From: Dendrocalamus latiflorus
Lineage: Eukaryota > Streptophyta > Magnoliopsida > Poales > Poaceae
DNA: 64,000 nucleotides
NCBI GenBank assembly: GCA_017311315.1
Contig: CM029663.1
Coordinates: forward strand, 20,569,412-20,633,411
Direction: 5' to 3'
In this document: one piece after another, positions 11,990 through 23,800 of the stretch
How positions within the stretch are numbered: position 1 is the first letter of the stretch
Layout: the number at the start of each line of letters is the position of its first letter
Notes under the pieces: model-generated
The model's database searches: none
What the model saw: the letters and a program-made list of their open reading frames with translations, nothing else
What the model was told of the DNA's origin: nothing
Translations under genes and position numbers: made by a program

Positions 11990-13050
11990 CTGGTAACACT
12001 ATACCTTCTAACAAATGGGATAGACCAAATTTTAGTGCGAAGATTAACAATGACAGTAAAATAATACAAGTTAGTGATTATATGCGTGTAATTACATACA
12101 AATAATTCATTAATTACCGATAATTTGATTACCCATCCAAAAAATTATGAGTGATTCATTACCGTCGTCCTTACCACTTAATTACTTACCACTAACTCAT
12201 TATTTAACCCTAACTAATTGCCACTACAGTAATTACGACTACTTAATTACACACTACCATACAATAATAAATTATGGGTACCGTATGTACACAAAAATAC
12301 AAACTATGTCTACATTACTACGACCAACATACTTCATAATATAAACTACATTAATTACGACTAACTATATAACACTAATTAACTAAGAGTACGGGAATAA
12401 TGTCGAAAGCATACAATAAAAAATTACATGTATTTCAAGATAAGCAATCAGCACTGGCGCGTCCTCCTGACGCATCCTCAATGAGCTATGCACTGCCTTC
12501 TCAAAATAACTAGCATGCACTCCTAATTTTGATAGTACCTTGCAACAAATAGGATATACGAAATATTACTGCGAAGATTGATAATAACAGTAAAATATTA
12601 CAAGTTAGTGATTACATGTGTGTAACTACATACGAATAATTCATTAATTATTGACAATTTCATTACCCATATGAAAAAATTACGAGTAATTTATTACCGT
12701 CATCTGTAGCACTTAATTACTTACCACTAACTCATTAGTTAACTCTAACTAACTGCCACTACAGTAATTATGACTGCTTAATTACATATTACCATGCAAT
12801 ATCAAATTATGGGTACCGTACATACACAAAAATAGTAAAAACTATATCTAAATTATTACGACCTACTTACATCGAAATACAAACTACATTAATTACAACT
12901 AACTAAATAATACTAATTAACTACCACTGCGGGAATAACGTCGACAGCATGCGATAAAAAATTAACTACCTTTCGGGAGAAGCAATCAGCATTGCCGCGT
13001 CCTCCTGCCGCGTCCTTAATGAGCTATGCACTCTTAATTTTGAGTGGCGA
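11990..13050. repeat. Direct tandem duplication of about 540 bp
   Basis: Two diverged copies (about 11995-12530 and 12533-13050) share long stretches such as CAAGTTAGTGATTA, TTCATTAATTA, CCACTACAGTAATTA, AAATTATGGGTACCGTA and AATGAGCTATGCACT, in the same order. AT-rich and non-coding, inside the Mutator-like element upstream of its gene. Confidence 0.8.
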
Positions 13051-13379
13051 CCGTAAGAATGAGCTTCTGTAATGAGCGACTGAGATGAGCAATGACGATC
13101 TGCGAGAGGTTTGCATTTATGGCCGAGCGAAAAGGGAACACGGTGCGTTCATCCCGCAAATTAAGGACTTCTTTTCAATGAGCAGCACTTCGAGCGAGGG
13201 GGCGGCATGGTAACACTGACAAATGTACATACGAGGGAGTGAGCAAGGGGAAACGGCACGGACATAACGACATTAGTGCAAACAAGGGAGCGCGCGAGGG
13301 GGATGGCACGGACAGAGCGACAATTCTGCAAAGTAAAAGATAGTAGTAACAGGCCGATATATGTGTGAAGGATAGGGGT

Positions 13380-13950
13380 CAGACACTGCAAAAGATGCCT
13401 GAACATCGTTAACTTCATGATTAAATTAATATAAATTAACTTAGCAAATTCGTAGCACAGAAAATTCTCACAAAATTACACAATTACTATGACTATGTTG
13501 AGAGGCTTCACACAAAATTTTGTAATTTTTAGAGCTTGTTTGCTATATGTAACAGCTCCTACAAATATCGAAATCGTATGAATTTTTAAGCAATATTCAC
13601 AATGGATAAAATTACCAAAAATTATACAGCTAAATACGTTGTGTCTGAGGTTACACACAAAATTTTGTAATTTTTTTTATCTAATTTGCTATATTTAAAA
13701 ATTCAAATAAATAGTAAGCAAAAAATAAATTAGGATAGATAATTAAGCCGGCTAATTAGTCGGCTTAATCATCTGCCACTGGTGGTCGGACGGCAGGCTG
13801 TCTGGCCACGGGACAACAGCGGATACGTGTTAGCCCATGCACACTGCCGTTCAGTCACCGGACAGCAAAACATTATTTTTATTGATACACTAAATATACA
13901 TCTATTTTTATAAATACAACATCAAATAGTATCAAATATACTTAAAAAGT
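13380..13950 (-). repeat. Right TIR of the Mutator-like element
   Basis: Inverse counterpart of 8741-9340. It contains the second hairpin at 13743-13768 and ends in CTTAAAAAGT immediately before the target duplication. Confidence 0.88.
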
Positions 13951-13961
13951 GCTCCATCGAG

Positions 13962-14554
13962 CTGCAGGGATCGTATCGTACGAGATGATGACAGAGAAGA
14001 GGACGGATCGATCGAGCTTACGCAGCAGTTGAAGAACATCGCGGGAAGAATATGCCACAGGCATGGCATGGGCACGCATGGCCCGGGATAAGGATGGGTG
14101 GTGCGTGTGAGATGTTTTGTGATATACGTAACTCCGTATTTTTTTTAATAGTTAGATGAGATCGATGCCGCAAAGGTGATGACCGGTGAGTGATGAGATA
14201 CTGTGTTCAAATCGATTTGGGCTAAAGCTTATTGACATAGTTTACTTTTTAAAGCGGTTTTTCAAACCATTTTTAAAGCCATCGGCTAGCTTTCATCGTC
14301 TTCTTCACAACCACATCTTTTAAAAACTATTTTTTAAATTTTATTTCAGTTACAACTTTTAACTGTTGTTATCCCATTTTAACTAAATATTATAATTAAA
14401 AGTTATCAGCTCTAGTATATTAAAAAATTTCTTACTGCTACCAGCAACTGGCCGGCTAGGTGGAACACGTGAGGACTGGCCCCGCGCGGCGCGAAGCTTT
14501 TTTTCTTTCAGTTTTAACGTTTCGATGTATCCTGTTGTCTTTCTTACACCCCAC
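13962..14554. other. Intergenic, no gene
   Basis: AT-rich DNA between the Mutator-like element and the first of two family B MITEs. No frame or repeat of note. Confidence 0.4.
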
Positions 14555-14832
14555 TTATTTTAACTTGAATTTTTAGTTTTTAGTTTATTTTTTACTATTA
14601 ATAAATTTCATCTTTTCTGATTTTTTGGTTTCTCTAAAGCTTTTTTTGCTGGTTTTTTTCCCATATTCATTTGCGTTGTCCGTGATGAGCAAACATTTTT
14701 TTTCTATTTTTAATTTTTTTAAATTTTAATTACACTAAATAAATTACTTTCAGCTACAGTATAATTTCAACTAGTTACAGTATAATTTCAATCATAAATC
14801 ACTATTTTTTAACCCAACCGAGCAGGATCTTA
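14555..14832 (+). repeat. MITE family B copy (left arm of an inverted pair)
   Basis: Contains TTTCCCATATTCATTTGCG, GTCCGTGATGAGC, and a doubled TACAGTATAATTTCAA motif near the right end. It matches the reverse complement of 14933-15210 almost throughout. Confidence 0.8.
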
Positions 14833-14932
14833 GCCCTTTTTGGCCTCTTTTTGCGCGTGCGTACGGGAGAATTTGGCTAGCTGATAAGATCAGGATGCAC
14901 TAACGGTAATGGCCAAAATGCCAAATGGGGAC

Positions 14933-15210
14933 ATACAGCCTGCTCATTTCGATTAAAAATATGATTTATGATTGAAATTATACTATAACTAACTAAAATT
15001 ATACTGATGTTGATGGTAGCTTATTTGGTATAATTAAATTTAAAAAATTTTAAAAATAGAATAAATATGTTAGCCAATCACGGAAAATACAAATGAATAT
15101 GGGAAAAAAGAACTAACAAAAAAGCTCAAAAAGCTAAAAAGTTAAAAAGATAAAATTTAAAAATAATAAAAGATAAATCAGAAATCAGAAGTTCGAACCG
15201 AAATGAGCGG
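14933..15210 (-). repeat. MITE family B copy (right arm of an inverted pair)
   Basis: Reverse-complement counterpart of 14555-14832, with GAAATTATACTATAAC, AATACAAATGAATATGGG and a terminal part near CAGAAGTTCGAACCG. The two copies are separated by about 100 bp. Confidence 0.8.
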
Positions 15211-15806
15211 AGACATAATTCAATCAGCTTCTGCACGCGCGAGACAGGTAGCTTGCTATGGTGATTAGTTAGCAAAACACTCGTACAGAACGCGGCGCGT
15301 GCGCACCAGGGGGGTCTTCCGTGACCGGGCAAAATTCGATCGATCCATGTTTTTGTTTTCTGATTAGAAGGTTGTGCGCTAGATCGTACTAGCTGATGGT
15401 GCTGCAAACTCACGGTCTTCCTAGAATCAGGAAAAACTATTTGTTTTGGATTTTTTTAGTGAGTAGCGAAAGAAATGATATCACCGAATTTCGGTTATTT
15501 TATATGAATTTTAAATGGCTCAAATTAAATTTAAAATTTTTACTTAAAAGTTACGATAAAGAACATGTAAACCTCTATTTGTACAATAAGGATAGACTAG
15601 TCTAACATAGGTCTTGAGGCTAGCCACTGGGCTAACTGCTTTATTTGCTTGGTGTAGGGATTTATGTTCTTTTACACTCGAAAAATTAAACTAAAATGAA
15701 ATATTTTAACCAAATTAAAATTATTTCAGGGTTGCAAAAGAAATGAAAATTCTGAAATTTTAAGAGAATTTCGTCGAACTTGTGAACCAGGTTTAGAGTA
15801 ACCTCT
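15211..15806. other. Intergenic, no gene
   Basis: AT-rich flank of the large CACTA element. Short frames on both strands lack any recognisable domain. Confidence 0.4.
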
Positions 15807-15828
15807 AGTCACTACTACAGAAAAGGTC

Positions 15829-16030
15829 ATCACAGACGGTTCGAAAACGTCATCACAGACGGTTTTGTGAACCGTCTGTATTTATGGGTCAGTGATAATC
15901 GAAGGTCATCACAGACGGTTTTCGAACCGTCTGTGATTATCAGCTATCACAGACGGTTTTTGAGTAAAAACCGTCTGTGATTATCAGCTATCACAGATGG
16001 TTTTTACTCAAAAACTGTCTGTGATATTCC
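15829..16030. repeat. Left subterminal repeat array of the CACTA element
   Basis: About nine copies of a core (A)TCACAGACGGTTTT or its inverse, arranged as small hairpins such as CAGACGGTTTTTGAG with its mirror. In En/Spm elements such arrays bind the transposon-encoded DNA-binding protein; that role is inferred here. Confidence 0.88.
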
Positions 16031-16326
16031 CTTCGACCCCTACATATATTTCTGTTATTGGCTAGCCTCAGGAAATGCTAGCCATGCCCTCTGAAACAAG
16101 CAGATAATCACAGACAAAAATATACAATTCACACATCTCATTTCCTTTCAGATACATTTCACAGACATAAAACATCCAATTGACATTGCACTTCATTTCA
16201 CAAACATAAAGCATGCATCCATTTCGCAAATCGATTAATTGAATTGAAATGAAATATCCATTAACAAATGCACAGTTACAAAAGATCTACACTGCATTTG
16301 CACTTAGTGATAAGACCAATAAGAAA

Positions 16327-19112
16327 TCATGGTGCGCAGTGGAACCGTCCTCCTGACTTTATGACTTGAGTCAGCAAAAAGTACGCCAACTCTCCTTGAA
16401 TCCCTCCAAGATCAGACTGTTTCAATGCAGTTGACGGGATGGACGCAGTCTGTCGATAGGAATATCAATGTGCGTATATATGTAACGTGATAAGTATGAA
16501 GTAATTATGGGAAGAGTGACAAACCTTGGGATTGGTGAGCCTCGAGGAATCGAGGAGTAGTTCCACATGTTGGCAAACGTAGTATCCACATGTGTTGCCC
16601 GGCTGCTGCTGGTGGCACTGCAAAAAATGGAATGTGTTAGTTCAAGAGGCATTAGTACCAACTGTTGCATAGGATTAATTAATGTGAAATTGCGAATACC
16701 TTAAAATCTTGAACATGTGTCAGCAGGCCTTTGGCCCCGCGCTTCAAGTCACCTCCCATTTCAATGTACGTCGCGAACGCCCTACGTAATTCGAAAAAGT
16801 TAACCTTAATCATTCGGAAGGAAACAAAGAGTACAATGTAGATATGTATGGGCAATATGTGCTTACCTATCAATTACTTGGCTGACAACTGTGAAGTCCA
16901 TTTCATTCTTACTTAGGGAATCAAGGTAATATACCTTGTTCCATTTTGGTACAATTACTATTAAAATCCAATGAAAGTTCTGATGGAAGGGCATAAGTAC
17001 ATATTCCTTATTGCAGCAACCCAGCAGTCCTGATGCAATGTACCTCTGGACGAGGGGTGTATCCTGGTTGATGGTTTCCTTGGCGACCAAGTGGGGGTCT
17101 AAGAAACCAGCTGATGAGTTGGATAATCTAGCTTTAATCAGCATGTGTCTATATATATACACACGAAAGCAAAAAATTAGATATGGCATTTATCGGTATG
17201 ACATTAACAGAGACTGTGATTGTACACACTTACAGCGTCCAGCATCGAATGATTGAGACGTCAAGAGCGTTGAGCGTGAACAGATCGAATAAATCCTCAA
17301 AGGCGACCACGAACATACACTCTTGAAGACTGTGGTGGAAATCATCCGACGTGAATTTGACAGTGATACTTGAGGTCCATTCTCCCTCTGGCTTATTGGA
17401 CTGCTGCATATACCACGTGTGCAATTGCATGCAACTATGTGGTAGCTTTTGGAGGTCTTTTTGCTCAAGCAACGGCTTGCCAAGCACGAATTTGCGGGCC
17501 AAAGGTAGGTACAGAATATCATCATTGGTCTTCTTTGCTTTGCCCTTGCTAGCCTTGCTGCCTCGACTATAGCTCGACTTCACGACAGTTGACTTTGAAG
17601 GTAGCAGCGGTGCAAGTTGCTCTGGCGAGAATAGGACCCGTGGAGATAGCACCGGTGCAGTATCCGGTGGTGGAACCGACTGGTCTTGTAATGGAGATGG
17701 CACCAATGCATTTAGCTCTGGTCCTGCCACCGGTGGTGGAACCGACTGATCTTGTAATGGAGATGGCACCAGTGCATGTTGCTCTGGTCCTGTCACCGGT
17801 GAAGAAGCCTCCAGGGAGATGTCGCTTTTGGGCCACTGGATGAATGTTCCAATTAATGGCCTGTCCTAGAGTCACGATCTCGTCGTTGGGGGGCTTCGGT
17901 AGCGGGACCACCTCAAAATTGACATACACACCATCCACATTAACTTTTGCGAAGCCTGGTGCTAAAGCTTGACCGTGCACCATGGCCCCGTTACTAGACG
18001 AATATGCCTGGCCCCAAGCAGCGTACAAGGGAATGGAGCCATATCTCACTTGGAGCTTGCACTTCGTAGGCTCCTACATAACGATACAAAATTAGCTACT
18101 CGAATAGGCCTACCAATGGAGCAAGCATTCAAGAGGTAATAATTATTACCAGGATGTCGTCCACAGGAAATTTGGACTGGGTTTGCGTCGGATTGGACGC
18201 GCAGCTACTAGGACGGTTGTGCGGTCTAGCTAGCATAGCAGCGGCGGTGGCGGCCTGCTGACTTTCTGTCTGTTTCCGCACCTCATCTCTGATTACATCA
18301 GCCAGCGAATCCAGTAGCTCCTCTTTAAGAGATTCCTTGATCTCTTCTCGTAGCTGTGCGTCACGCTCGGCTTTGTTTCTCTTCCTACGCCGATACATTC
18401 CGGTGTCATCTTGGAAACCATGTTTCCAAGGAAAGTAAAGCCCAAGGCCTCTCGTACGACCCGGGTGCTCCTTGTTTCCCAGGGCCACGGAGAGCATATC
18501 ATTCTCCCTTGTTCCCTGGAATGATCCCATGGTAGATTCAAAACTCAGCTCTTCCTGCAAGAGCACGAAATGTCATTTCAATTCGTACGAAGTTGTGGAG
18601 TAATTACAAGCTACGTAGTTTTATCGATATCTTACCAGGCACTGGGACACTTGCTGGTCTACAGGGTTTCGAAAGGAGACATCCCCCGATGTCGTTGTAG
18701 ATGACCTTGCTCTAATCCAATTTCGAGCGCAGTCATCCGGGATATTGGAAAACGGCGGGGCGATGTCCTGTGCAGCTGTCAAGTCATCCTCCTTCCTCCA
18801 CTGCGGGATTTTACCCGCATACCTATCTGTGCCAAGTCTGTGGGTGTGTGTGTTTTTTGCCTGGAGGGCCTTGTGCGCCGCACTTGTACTTTTGAAATCT
18901 TCGGACGTCTTCATCGCCTTGAACTCTTCCCATTGTGGTTCCAGGAATGGGTATTTATGAAAAGGCGTTTCGTCCGTCTCCACGTATTTCTTGACAAGCG
19001 TGCTCTTGAAGTTCTTCCATGCGTACGTGATCCAGAGACCAGAGATGAAGAAAAGGAGTGGGAAGAAGCAGATGGATAGTCGCTCACCGAAAAAGTCGGC
19101 TATGTCGGCTGC
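16327..19112 (-). CDS. CACTA second gene with Ulp1-like cysteine protease domain
   Basis: Seven exons follow from splice sites: about 19110-18636, 18554-18150, 18073-17234, 17148-16867, 16781-16700, 16617-16525 and 16449-16327 (TGA). Phases agree across every junction checked. The first part matches the plant En/Spm-associated domain (WITYAWKNFKSTLVKKYV, HRLGTDRYAGKIPQWRK). A charged helical stretch (EEIKESLKEELLDSL) and a proline-rich segment with ALVPSPLQDQSVPP twice come next. The last four exons form a Ulp1 peptidase: GFLDPHLV, EYVLMPFHQNFHWILIV with the catalytic His, VYYLDSL with Asp, and QQPGNTCGYYVCQH with Gln and Cys. Such domains cleave SUMO-like proteins; the substrate here is unknown. 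One frameshift near 17850, just before FIQWPKSDI, probably disables this copy. No upstream ATG exon was found. Confidence 0.75.
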
Positions 19113-19614
19113 TCACGAAGAATCTGGGAATGTCTTTTTTTTGCACTTTTGTAATAAAATTGCCTTGCATTTAGGAAGGAAAAAGATAGATTGTGGGAGT
19201 GGACATCACATCTCGGCAGTAGTCGGCATATACTATTACTGCAAGGTCTCTAAACAAAGTTCTATGAAGCAAATGACACAAACTAGTGTATCCGGTTCAT
19301 TGAACGGGAACACTCGAGTGTGTCACTTACTTCATGCCCCTTGAAGGTCTATGTGGCATATACACTAGAGTGGTCATTGATTGGTTAATTTGTGCTCTCA
19401 AATTGTAGGGTTGCACAAGATTAATCTTGGCCGTCCCGCTACTAAATGAGGAAGCAAGAAAAGTGAAACATGATAAGATGAGGAAGCAAGAAAAGTGAAA
19501 CATGATGCTCAATGTTAGGAAGAGAGGAGAGGAGTAGAGGGAAGGGGGAGAAGGAAGGGGGTGATGTGGATAGAGAGAGGGGTTATGTGCCTATACTATA
19601 TACTATATGCTAAC
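19113..19614. other. Inter-gene part of the CACTA element, purine-rich stretch
   Basis: No gene is seen. A G/A-rich run (about 19500-19580) and a duplicated GATGAGGAAGCAAGAAAAGT (19452 and 19474) are present. It could hold the missing 5' exon of the Ulp1-domain gene, but nothing identifies one. Confidence 0.4.
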
Positions 19615-20050
19615 ACAACAAGCAATGTAATATGTACCAATGTAAACTAAGCAACTGCAGTAAACAATGTACCAATATAGTATGTACCAAATAGCAAATT
19701 AAACTAAGCTACTGCAGTAAGCAATGTACCAATGTAATATGTACCAAATAGCAAACTAATTAAGCAACTGCAGTAAACAATGTACCAATATAGTATGTAC
19801 CAAATAGCAAATTAAACTAAACTACTGCAGTAAACAATGTACCAATGTAATATGTACCAAATAGCAAACTAATTAAGCTACTGCAATAAACAATGTACCA
19901 ATGTAGTATGTACCAAATAGCAAACTAATTAAGCTACTGCAGTAAACAATATACCAAATAGCAAACTAATTAAGCTACTGCAGTAAACAATGTACCAATG
20001 TAATATGTACCAAATAGCAAACTAATTAAGCTACTGCAGTAAACAATGCT
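19610..20050. repeat. Minisatellite of about 57 bp units
   Basis: Seven or so units built from GTACCAAATAGCAAACTAA, TTAAGCTACTGCAGTAAAC and AATGTACCAATGTAATAT. Units differ by a few substitutions and small deletions. It lies between the two CACTA genes, upstream of the Ulp1-domain gene. Confidence 0.88.
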
Positions 20051-20144
20051 CACAATGCTCAAAACCATAGTCCATCACAGAAACTACTCACAATACTCAA
20101 AACCCTAGTCCATCACAGAAAGTGCTCACAATGCAGACGGTAAT

Positions 20145-20350
20145 CGAGGGGAGGTGGCCGGCGAGGGGCTCGGGGGAGGCGGCCGGCGACAGGCTCGACG
20201 AGGGGCTTGGGGGAGGCGGCCGGCGACGGGCTCGACGAGGGGCTCGGGGGAGGCGGTCGGCGACGGGCTCGACGGAGGCGGCCGGCGAGGGGCTCGGGGA
20301 GGCGGCCGACGAGGGTTCGGGGAGGCGGAGGCGACGACGGGCTCGGGATT
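20145..20350. repeat. GC-rich short tandem repeat
   Basis: Units of about 24-30 bp centred on GGGCTCGGGGGAGGCGGCCG repeat six or more times. Open frames through it in several phases are compositional and encode only Gly/Arg-rich sequence. It sits near a TATATATA run (20408-20415) and may belong to a promoter region. Confidence 0.7.
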
Positions 20351-20423
20351 TAATTAGATCTAGATCGAATAACTGCGCAGCACATAGGGAAAACCCTAGC
20401 CAGAGGGTATATATAGGGAGGTT

Positions 20424-20532
20424 ATCACAGACGGTTCTAAACTTAGAACCGTCTGTGATAAATCTAAGTTTATAACCGTCTATGATATTGATATCACAGA
20501 CGGTTCTAAGTTTAGAACCGTCTGTGATAAGC
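20424..20532. repeat. Internal copy of the CACTA subterminal repeats
   Basis: Two hairpin pairs of TATCACAGACGGTTCTAA and its inverse lie in the middle of the element, between the two genes, about 4.6 kb from the nearer end. They are near-identical to the terminal arrays. Confidence 0.85.
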
Positions 20533-20659
20533 CTTTGCGACTGTAGTTATTAAGACAACACCAATAACCACAGCTGCATTCATATCCACCACCAAACAGT
20601 TGCATTCATATACAACACCAACCAGCTGCATTCATATCAACCATCACATGTACATCACA

Positions 20660-20835
20660 CATATACATAAATGCCAATACACATATACATTTTCACATAT
20701 ACATTTTGTCACACATTTTCACATATACATATCAAAATTGACTACATCACACATTTTCACATATACATCTCTAAATTGTCACACATTTTCACATATACAT
20801 CTCAAAATTGTCACACATTTTCACATATACATTCT
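20660..20835. repeat. Short tandem repeat downstream of the transposase gene
   Basis: Repeats of CACACATTTTCACATATACA with 12-18 bp spacers, four or more copies. It lies immediately beyond the stop codon of the minus-strand transposase frame. Confidence 0.8.
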
Positions 20836-20851
20836 TATTGTACTTGCTTAA

Positions 20852-23800
20852 TTATTCCTTTAAAACTAGCCCTTCATCATGATCAATGCGTACGTAACTA
20901 GTTTTGTCACGTTGTTCATCGTCGACCCTTATGCCATTTCCAAAATGAGGTAACTCGTCAAATTGATTGTATTCCTCCTTGTCCACTACATTCTCCACTC
21001 CGACAATTCTCCTTTTTCCATGAAGAACTACATGGCGTTTCTTATTTGCCGGGTCGGTTACATAGAAAACTTGAACAACTTGATTGGCGAGTACGAATGG
21101 TTCGTCTTTGTACCCGACACGTTGGAGGTCCACGGTCGTGACACCGTACTTGTCAACCTTCACCTGTGGGAGATGCACCCAACGGCAGCGAAATAAGGGG
21201 ATCTTGAAAACCACATAGTCGAGCTCCCAAATCTCTTCTATGAAGCCATAGTACGAGTTTCTCGACCCATCGGTACTGAATGCATCTATGCGGACACCAC
21301 TGTTCTGGTTAGTGCTCTTGACATCCTGAGACTGCGTATAGAATGTGTACCCATTTATGTCATATCCTTGCCATGTCACAACTGTAAATGTCGGCCCTTT
21401 TGCCAACCATGTCAGCGTCTCACTCGGTGAGCTCCTAGCGATTTGCTACTTCAACCATTGGTTGAACCAACAGTTGTGTTGTCTCATGATCCAAACATCC
21501 GGCCACTCTGGATTTTGTTGCCGAAGCACATCCTTGTGCTGGTCCACATAAGGCGCCACTTCAGTCATGTGTTGCAACACCGTGAAATGGGCTTGAGTGT
21601 ATGTGTCCATATCCGGAGTGATTGCTTTCCTTCCGATAGTTCCGAGACCCTTCAGTCTCCCCTCATGACGAGATTGAGGGACACCTATCGGTTGAATCTA
21701 AGCCATATAATCGACACAAAACTCAATAACCTCTTCGCTTGCATAACCTTCGACGATGCTGCCCTCCGGCCGAGAACGATTCCGTACGTACGACTTGACA
21801 ATTCCCATGAACCTCTCAAATGGGTACATGCTACGTAGGAATACGGGCCCGCACATTTTTATCTCCCACACAACGTGAATAATGAGATGGACCATGATAT
21901 CGAAAAACGAAGGAGGGAAATACATTTCAAGGTGACATAGAGTCATCACCACCTCGTCCTGCAGAGCATCTAGTCCTTCGGGATCGATGATCTTCTGAGC
22001 AATTGTGTTAAAGAAATAACATAGCCTCATGATTGTCTCTCGGACTTTGATCGGCAAAATATTTCTAAATGCAATAGGGAGCATCTGTGTCATCAGCACA
22101 TGACAATCATGAGACTTCATGCCATTTAACTTCAAATCTTGCATCGAAACAAGTTTCTTCACGTTGCCGGGGTAACCAGACGGAACTTTGACACCATGCA
22201 AGCACTGGCACAGTTCTGTTTTCTCAGCCTTGGACAGAGTGTAACACGCAGGGGGAAGGTACGTTCGTCCATTATCAGTGCTTGTCGGTGCTAACTCAGG
22301 CCTGATGTCCATGTCAGCCAAGTCAAGCCGTGCGTTGACACCGTCCTTTGTTTTATCACGGATGTTCAGTAAGAGACCAATCAAGCTGTCGCACACATTC
22401 TTTTCTACGTGCATGACGTCGATGCAGTGCCGAACATCTAGGTACTCCCAATAAGGTAAGTCCCAAAATATTGATCTCTTCTTCCAGGTGTTCTTCTCAT
22501 GAGCCCTTAATTTACGTACCTTTCCGAGGACAACATCTAAATCCTTAACCATATCATAAACCTCGTGTCCCCTTAAATGCCTTGGAGCTGAACCGTCTTC
22601 CTTCTCTCCGTCAAATTGTTTCTTCATCTTGCGGTATGGGTGAGCCCTCCGAAGGAACCGGCGGTGACGCATGTAGACGGTTTTGCGTGAGTGTCTCAGC
22701 CACACACTCTCGGTACCATCTAAACAGTGAGTACAAGCTTTGGCACCTTTTGTACTATGGCCCGATAGGTTACCAAGGGCAGGATAATCATTTATGGTGC
22801 AGAATAATAAGGAGCGCAGAGTGAAGTTCTCTCGGTTGTATGCATCCCATACCTGTACCCCTTCGTTCCACAGCACTTTTAGATCTTCCACCAACGGTGC
22901 TAGGAACACATCGATATCATTCCCAGGTTGTTTTGGCCCTTGGATAAGTATTAACAGCAAAATGTACTTTCACTTCATACACAACCAAGGAGGAAGGTTA
23001 TAGATGCAGAGAGTCACGGGCCATGTGCTATGTCGGCTGCTCATGCTACTGAAAGGATTCATTCCATCTGTACTCAGTCCAAACCTTATATTCCTTGGTT
23101 CTGCACCGAACTCTGCAAAACTCCTATCGATGTTTCTCCACTGTGCGGAATCAGCAAGGTGTCTTATCATTCCATCCTTCTTGCGCTCCTCCGAGTGCCA
23201 ACGCAGCAGTTTTGCCTCCTTTGCATTTGCAAAAACCCTTTTCAAACGGGGAATTATAGGAAAATACCATGCCACCTTAGCAGGAGGTCCTTTCTTCGCC
23301 TCTGTTCCCTCGCCATCATCTGATTGATTGTTACGTTTGTATCGGGATGCGTTGCACACCGGACATACATGCATGTTTGCATACTCTTTACGGTAGAGGA
23401 TACAGTCGTTCGGGCATGCATGTATTCTTTCTACTTCCATTCCCAACGGACAAAGAACCTTCTTGGCTTTATACGTGGTTTTAGGCAACTCATTTCCCTC
23501 CGGAAGCATGTCCGCTAAAAGACCTAGCAGCGCCGTGAAACTCTTGTCAGACCAACCGTTGCTTGCCTTCAATTTCAACAGTTCAAGCACGGCCGACAAC
23601 CTCGTGTACTTGCAGCCCGTGTACAAAGGTTTCTCTGAGTCCTCCATCAAGCCACGGAATTTAACATACTCTCTCTCATCATAGTTCTCTTCCACATCGC
23701 GAAGCATCTGATCCAGATTATCATCGTGCAACCTATCCGAATCCGAGCCACAATCGACATCAGCCGGCGGCATGTCATTCACTTCACCGGCGATGTCATC

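Larger units (their letters stand above)
8741..13950. mobile_element. Mutator-like element with long TIRs and a PMD gene
   Basis: The left end begins GACTTTTTAGTATATTTGG and the right end is its approximate inverse. Inverted similarity extends inward to about 9340 on the left and from about 13380 on the right, giving TIRs of roughly 570-600 bp. Direct copies of GCTCCATC(A/G)AG flank the element at 8730-8740 and 13951-13961, with one mismatch. The size falls in the Mutator range of 9-11 bp. No Mutator transposase (MURA) is recognisable. The cargo is a degenerate PMD-domain gene on the minus strand, a combination known for plant Mutator-related elements. Age is shown by the diverged TIRs and the broken gene. 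Confidence 0.88.

Noticed and set aside
15829..16030. Regularly spaced short repeats resembling a CRISPR array
   Set aside because: Units are in both orientations, form hairpins and lie just inside a CACTA end in a plant genome. They are transposon subterminal repeats.
20122..20475. Gly/Arg-rich frames of 117 and 67 codons
   Set aside because: They are open in two phases over a GC-rich tandem repeat with no domain, so they are compositional.
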